Source: Verrucomicrobiia bacterium (GTDB lineage: Bacteria > Verrucomicrobiota > Verrucomicrobiia > Limisphaerales > JADLHS01). From it: a stretch of 64,000 nt of DNA. The position numbers and the translations under genes were made by a program. The stretch spans positions 409,360 to 473,359 of the forward strand of contig JAMLJH010000001.1 of assembly GCA_023953615.1 (NCBI GenBank). Reading direction: 5' to 3'. Positions 62,348 to 64,000 of the stretch are shown here, in pieces; positions within the stretch are counted from its first letter, which is position 1; each line of letters begins with the position of its first letter. Below the pieces are notes generated by a model. It was not told the origin of the DNA and did not search any database. It worked only from the letters and a program-made list of their open reading frames with translations.

Positions 62348-63412
62348 TCATTGGCGCGAGGCTTCTCCCAAGCCACTCAGCAGCGAGCGGGCGACCGACG
62401 AAATGATGTCTTTGTCCTTCGAATGATTCTTCGTGAAAATGGCAAACACGTACTTACCACCGGAAGGCAGCTCGACATAGGCCAGATCATGGCGCACTTC
62501 GCTGGTCCAACCGGCTTTGGACCACAACTTCGATCCCGGCGGCAAAGCGGCGCCAACGTACTCGCGCGACTGGGTGTTGGCGTCGGCGGCGAAGGGCTGG
62601 CGTTCAAGCAGAGTCAGCATCTGCTTGCAGCGTTCGGGCGTCACGGATCGGCCGGTGACAATTTCCGTCAGCAACCGGGCGGAAGCCTCCGTCGTCAACC
62701 AGTTCCGATGATTAGGCGACGGTTCATCGGACAATTGCTTTTCCCGTCCGTACGGACCTTCGCACCACGTCTTGCGGCTCACGTTGATTCGGGTGTAACC
62801 CAACGCGGCGAAATACTCATTGACCACGTTGCGTTTGGCGGCCCAGACCGCAAATTCCGCCGGAGGCAATTCCGGTCCGCTCGTCGTGCCGCTCAACCGA
62901 TCAAGCACGTAACCCGTCGGTTCGTTGTAGGAATCCACAATCATGTCGCGCAGCGCGCGGCGCAACTCGGGAGTGTCCGTCATTCGCCCGTCCTCCAGCC
63001 AGCGATGTGCGGCCACCAGATAAAACGCTTTCACCACGCTGGCCGGATAAAACTGTTCTGTTCCACGATAACTGGCCCAAGCCGGCGGGTCGGCATCGGG
63101 CCAGGCCACCAGCGTGACGGCCAGTTCATCACCTTGCAAACGCAACTCCGCGAATTGTTGGAGCGTGTCCGCGACCGCCTGCTGGACGATGGTTTGCAAT
63201 CGCGGAGAAGTTTGAAAAGGCAAAGGCGTCATGGCGGCAGTTGACACGTTGCGGGAAGGTAGTGCGGCCTCACGCGAAAGAGAAGTCGAACTTTTACTCG
63301 AACAGCCGGCGCAACCGAGCGCCACCGCAACCGCAAATGCCGCGGCTAAAATCAATCCGGCGTTCATACCCGACGTTCCCGCGCCGAGGAGTGGATGGAG
63401 ATGCTTTTTCAT
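62348..63412 (-). CDS. lipoprotein of the class A beta-lactamase-related serine hydrolase fold
   Basis: About 354 residues from the ATG at 63412. A hydrophobic segment (LILAAAFAVAVALGCAGC) with two lipobox-like Cys positions suggests a lipoprotein. Catalytic motifs of the penicillin-binding/beta-lactamase fold: SVVK at 125-128 (SxxK), SYN at 161-163, KAG at 299-301 in the KTG position. There is no omega-loop ExxLN of true class A enzymes, so a D-alanyl endopeptidase-like or unknown esterase role is more likely than resistance. It is divergent from the gene at the right edge. Confidence 0.83.
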   Translation of the reverse strand: MKKHLHPLLGAGTSGMNAGLILAAAFAVAVALGCAGCSSKSSTSLSREAALPSRNVSTAAMTPLPFQTSPRLQTIVQQAVADTLQQFAELRLQGDELAVTLVAWPDADPPAWASYRGTEQFYPASVVKAFYLVAAHRWLEDGRMTDTPELRRALRDMIVDSYNEPTGYVLDRLSGTTSGPELPPAEFAVWAAKRNVVNEYFAALGYTRINVSRKTWCEGPYGREKQLSDEPSPNHRNWLTTEASARLLTEIVTGRSVTPERCKQMLTLLERQPFAADANTQSREYVGAALPPGSKLWSKAGWTSEVRHDLAYVELPSGGKYVFAIFTKNHSKDKDIISSVARSLLSGLGEASRQ

Positions 63413-63678
63413 AAAATGTGTTCCTACGGATTGTGCTAACACGATGCGGGTTAAAAATCAGGCTTTAATTTTCATCTCGACCGTTCGTTTACGTCGGAAG
63501 ATTCATGGAAATTCAACGGAAACCGGATTTTATTTTCCGGTTACACGTCGCATTTGCCTCCACCCGAAAGTCAGCACAGACTGAGCGTCGAGACGTGAAA
63601 CGAGCGGCAAGCAGATTTTGCGTTGAGGCTTGACGAGTTTGGTCGGGAATTGTTAAGCCACAGCGCCATAATCATCCG

Positions 63679-64000
63679 ATGAATGTTAACGCGCTGAAAA
63701 AAATCACCCGTGACCTTACTCCCGCAACTTCCCGCGCCCGCGCCCATCCATTGACCAAGCCATTGCGCGTTGGCGCTTTTCTCTTTGCCTGGATCGTCGG
63801 CGTTCACTTGTTGGCGGCCAGCTCGGAAAAGGAGACGGCGATCGTCGGCGGAGCGACGGCGGCAGTCAGTTCGGAAAATTCCAACGTGGGCGGTGGCGGC
63901 TACCGATTGCTGCTGACGAACGGTGCGGCGCGCGTGCCGGTGGTTGTGGTCGGCGGCACTCCGTATCAAATGGGCTGGCATCTGGGGTACTTGTTGAAGC
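63679..64000 (+). CDS. start of a secreted protein, possibly C45 acyltransferase-like (cut by the window edge)
   Basis: The frame is open to the right edge, 107 residues seen. A long basic start is followed by a hydrophobic signal helix (LRVGAFLFAWIVGVHLLAAS). After a Gly/Ser-rich stretch comes VVVVGGTPYQMGWHLGYLLK, which resembles the first motif of acyl-coenzyme A:6-APA acyltransferase-like (C45) proteins (G-x-P-y-e-x-G-x-x-h-G). The nucleophilic Cys would lie to the right of the window. Identification rests on this single motif. Confidence 0.5.
   Translation, partial: MNVNALKKITRDLTPATSRARAHPLTKPLRVGAFLFAWIVGVHLLAASSEKETAIVGGATAAVSSENSNVGGGGYRLLLTNGAARVPVVVVGGTPYQMGWHLGYLLK

Noticed and set aside
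62348..63412. True beta-lactamase (resistance gene)
   Set aside because: The SxxK, SYN and KAG motifs are present, but the omega-loop motif of class A enzymes is not visible. A broader serine hydrolase role is more cautious.

Overview
The window looks like chromosomal DNA of a free-living, high-GC, Gram-negative bacterium of the PVC group, most likely Verrucomicrobiota (Limisphaerales/Pedosphaera-like). This is inferred from the gene repertoire: several PEP-CTERM proteins, a prepilin-like protein of the H-X9-DG type, a DUF6600 lipoprotein, GYF_2-domain membrane proteins, secreted proteins ending in an FYR-type C-terminus, and many secreted glycosidase-like proteins. No rRNA is present. One tRNA-Arg(CCU) is present.

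Layout. 1-4.1 kb: end of an MnmD-like tRNA methyltransferase, YraN, a membrane-protein cluster (DUF2752, GYF_2+CD225-like, GYF_2+TM2) and TrpD. 4.2-10.3 kb: a tripartite efflux operon (MacA-like adaptor, MacB-type ATPase and permease, TolC-like channel) with the t6A gene tsaC/sua5 embedded in it. 10.3-15.6 kb: secreted and envelope proteins, the tRNA, two coiled-coil/membrane proteins and Ogt. 15.6-22.4 kb: an organophosphate-type MFS transporter, ClpP-ClpX, a lipoprotein, and a LacI regulator next to a secreted nucleoside hydrolase. 22.4-25.8 kb: a repeat-rich accessory patch with two orphan secreted, tail-anchored proteins. 25.8-35.5 kb: one long leftward operon led by an ECF sigma factor. 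It encodes a rhomboid-fold protein without catalytic residues, a PflX-like radical SAM enzyme, a Ycf46-type AAA ATPase, DUF1257 and DUF2997 proteins, a signal-peptidase-fold protein without its active site, a TPR protein, a PilT ATPase and a secreted glycosidase-like protein. This operon is the best candidate in the window for an undescribed system.

35.8-42.3 kb: a divergent prepilin-like gene, a large secreted multidomain protein, a sialidase-like protein bracketed by an inverted pair of palindromic repeats, and a DUF5009 membrane acyltransferase. 42.4-45.7 kb: a tandem array of four PEP-CTERM genes whose 3' ends and spacers are nearly identical in DNA while their ectodomains differ. 46.1-54.7 kb: a leftward block of secreted polysaccharide-active proteins (beta-helix, pectate-lyase-like, DUF6259, GH2). 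55.4-59.4 kb: RarA, a zinc-ribbon protein, an AsmA-like fragment, CysE and an overlooked 56-residue membrane protein. 59.4-62.3 kb: an Mla-type lipid transport operon whose ATPase has lost most catalytic motifs. 62.3-64 kb: a beta-lactamase-fold lipoprotein and the start of a possible C45-type acyltransferase.

At least three families of interspersed, mostly palindromic repeats lie between accessory genes at 22.5-25.8 kb and 38.9-46 kb. They mark these as the recombining parts of the window, while the housekeeping blocks are free of them.
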